DNA from: Microcoleus sp. AS-A8
Lineage (GTDB): Bacteria > Cyanobacteriota > Cyanobacteriia > Cyanobacteriales > Coleofasciculaceae
Length of the DNA stretch: 64,000 nucleotides
Direction of reading: 5' to 3'
NCBI GenBank assembly: GCA_039962225.1
Contig: JAMPKV010000001.1
Location: 558,001-622,000, forward strand
The translations under genes were made by a program, and so were the position numbers. Under the pieces are notes generated by a model that worked only from the letters and a program-made list of their open reading frames with translations, was not told where the DNA came from and ran no database searches. Positions 63,054 to 64,000 of this stretch are shown piece by piece. Each line of letters starts with the position of its first letter. Position 1 is the stretch's first letter.

Positions 63054-64000
63054 TGACAAGTCTTTCTCCCCATTAGGTGCAAAACTTCGGAATCTGCTCT
63101 CTCCGCAAACACTTGATTGCTGACTTGATAAATTTGCACCCTGGACTTTACGGGTTTCGTGATGTTTTCGCTTTGATATAGCGTTTTCATTCGAGATGTG
63201 AAAATCTCTCTTCTGTCCTCTGTGTTCTTTGCGGCAAGACACTATGCGTCGAGCTAATTGTTCACAAAACAAATAGAAATGCTATATTTAGCATCAAAGA
63301 TTTTGTCAATTAATCAAAACCCGCTCTAGATTTATTTTCATCCTCTATCAAGATTTAGAGAAGAAATAGGCGGAATTGAAAACTGATGCAATTATATCTG
63401 TAAAAATAGATAGCCCTGGCCTATACAACTCGTAGGATAGCTGACGTAAGATAATTGCAATGACTAGTTTACGATGAGTGTATACCAGACATTTTTTTAG
63501 TTGTACTACGCTGTATGACGCCTATATTAATGCTATTTCACTCGGCGAAGATTCGCAACAGATTGAGGTGATATTCATTAATTATTTATAATTCGATGTA
63601 GAAAAGTAGCATGATTGAATTAACTGTTGAAAATTGATTGAGCATTTGGCTTCAGAACCCATTAATATAGACAAATAAGAGAAACTAGATGCCTTTCACA
63701 GCAAAAATGTATCGTAAGATACTAAAAAACAACTCTTGTGTGAGATAAGTTCTTCACCAGACAACAACGATAGTTGTCTAACTTTATCTACACGTTGAGC
63801 AACTCGAAAGCATCTACGGTTTTAGGTTTGATTGCCTGTTAACAACAACGACAACAAGACGGATGCCCTTTGATCTCCCGTCTATATCAACTCACAATCA
63901 TTCATTTTTGTAGCGGAAATTCATCCTCTCGGCTGTACGGACGGATTTGGCCTTGATCATGGGGTGTGAATTCAACAACAAGCAACTCCATAGGAGTAAA
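63054..64000. other. Gene-free right end
   Basis: About 950 bases with no supported gene. It holds an AT-rich promoter region for the chemosensory operon (about 63270-63420), a short inverted repeat AGACAAC/GTTGTCT at 63759-63779, and TAGGAGTAAA at the very end, which looks like the ribosome site of a gene starting just outside the window on the plus strand. Confidence 0.4.

Overview
The window comes from a filamentous cyanobacterium, probably Oscillatoriales-type (Microcoleus, Coleofasciculus or Allocoleopsis-like). The grounds are very frequent HIP1 octamers (GCGATCGC), a hormogonium polysaccharide (hps) locus, a stand-alone orange-carotenoid-protein N-domain, a cyanobacterial hybrid CheA, and heptad-type short tandem repeats (GGCAGAA/TTCTGCC) between genes. 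It looks chromosomal: htpG, rpmB, glgB, ftsI and terminal oxidase genes are present. I see no rRNA, tRNA, transposase or CRISPR array.

Layout, part 1 (1-24000), surface polysaccharide and chaperones. The 3' two thirds of clpB is followed by a polysaccharide pyruvyl transferase, four tandem paralogous family-2 glycosyltransferases, and a three-gene group (asparagine-synthase-like protein, PP-loop ATPase with a Cys cluster, JmjC/cupin oxygenase). Then come htpG and rpmB, and a run made of a giant HpsA-like protein followed by four pseudopilins (hpsB, hpsC, hpsD and a further GspH-like one). Together this reads as a polysaccharide synthesis, decoration and pseudopilus-assisted export region.

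Part 2 (24000-41000), housekeeping and stress. It holds glgB (minus), two small secreted proteins including a 46-residue lipoprotein, a GAF histidine kinase, an FtsL-like protein plus ftsI (with a doubtful N-terminus), a YyaL-type thioredoxin-fold protein, an HD hydrolase, a helical carotenoid protein, and a four-gene stress-like cluster (SDR, DUF2892-SRPBCC, small secreted protein, zinc alcohol dehydrogenase).

Part 3 (41000-49700), accessory region. It holds a ParM-like actin ATPase with a probable ParR-type adaptor, a decayed filamentous-haemagglutinin/CHAT gene, and a compact operon of two DUF488 proteins plus a probable dual-OB protein bounded by direct repeats. Three decayed copies of the 3' end of a GMC oxidoreductase gene lie around that operon, and the intact gene lies downstream. 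A Spo0M-like protein and a four-helix-bundle protein set among GGCAGAA repeats complete it.

Part 4 (49700-64000), respiration and signalling. A minus-strand operon of two DUF2231 membrane proteins and ctaC-ctaD-ctaE encodes an alternative terminal oxidase: subunit II lacks the CuA ligands and subunit I has the YSHP signature in place of the Glu motif. An aminotransferase follows, then a minus-strand MCP-CheA-CheB-CheR chemosensory operon whose CheA carries three Hpt domains.

The best candidates for under-described biology are the DUF488/DUF488/dual-OB island, the chromosomal ParM/ParR-like pair with its repeat-built N-terminus, and the Asn-synthase-like/PP-loop/JmjC group beside the glycosyltransferases.
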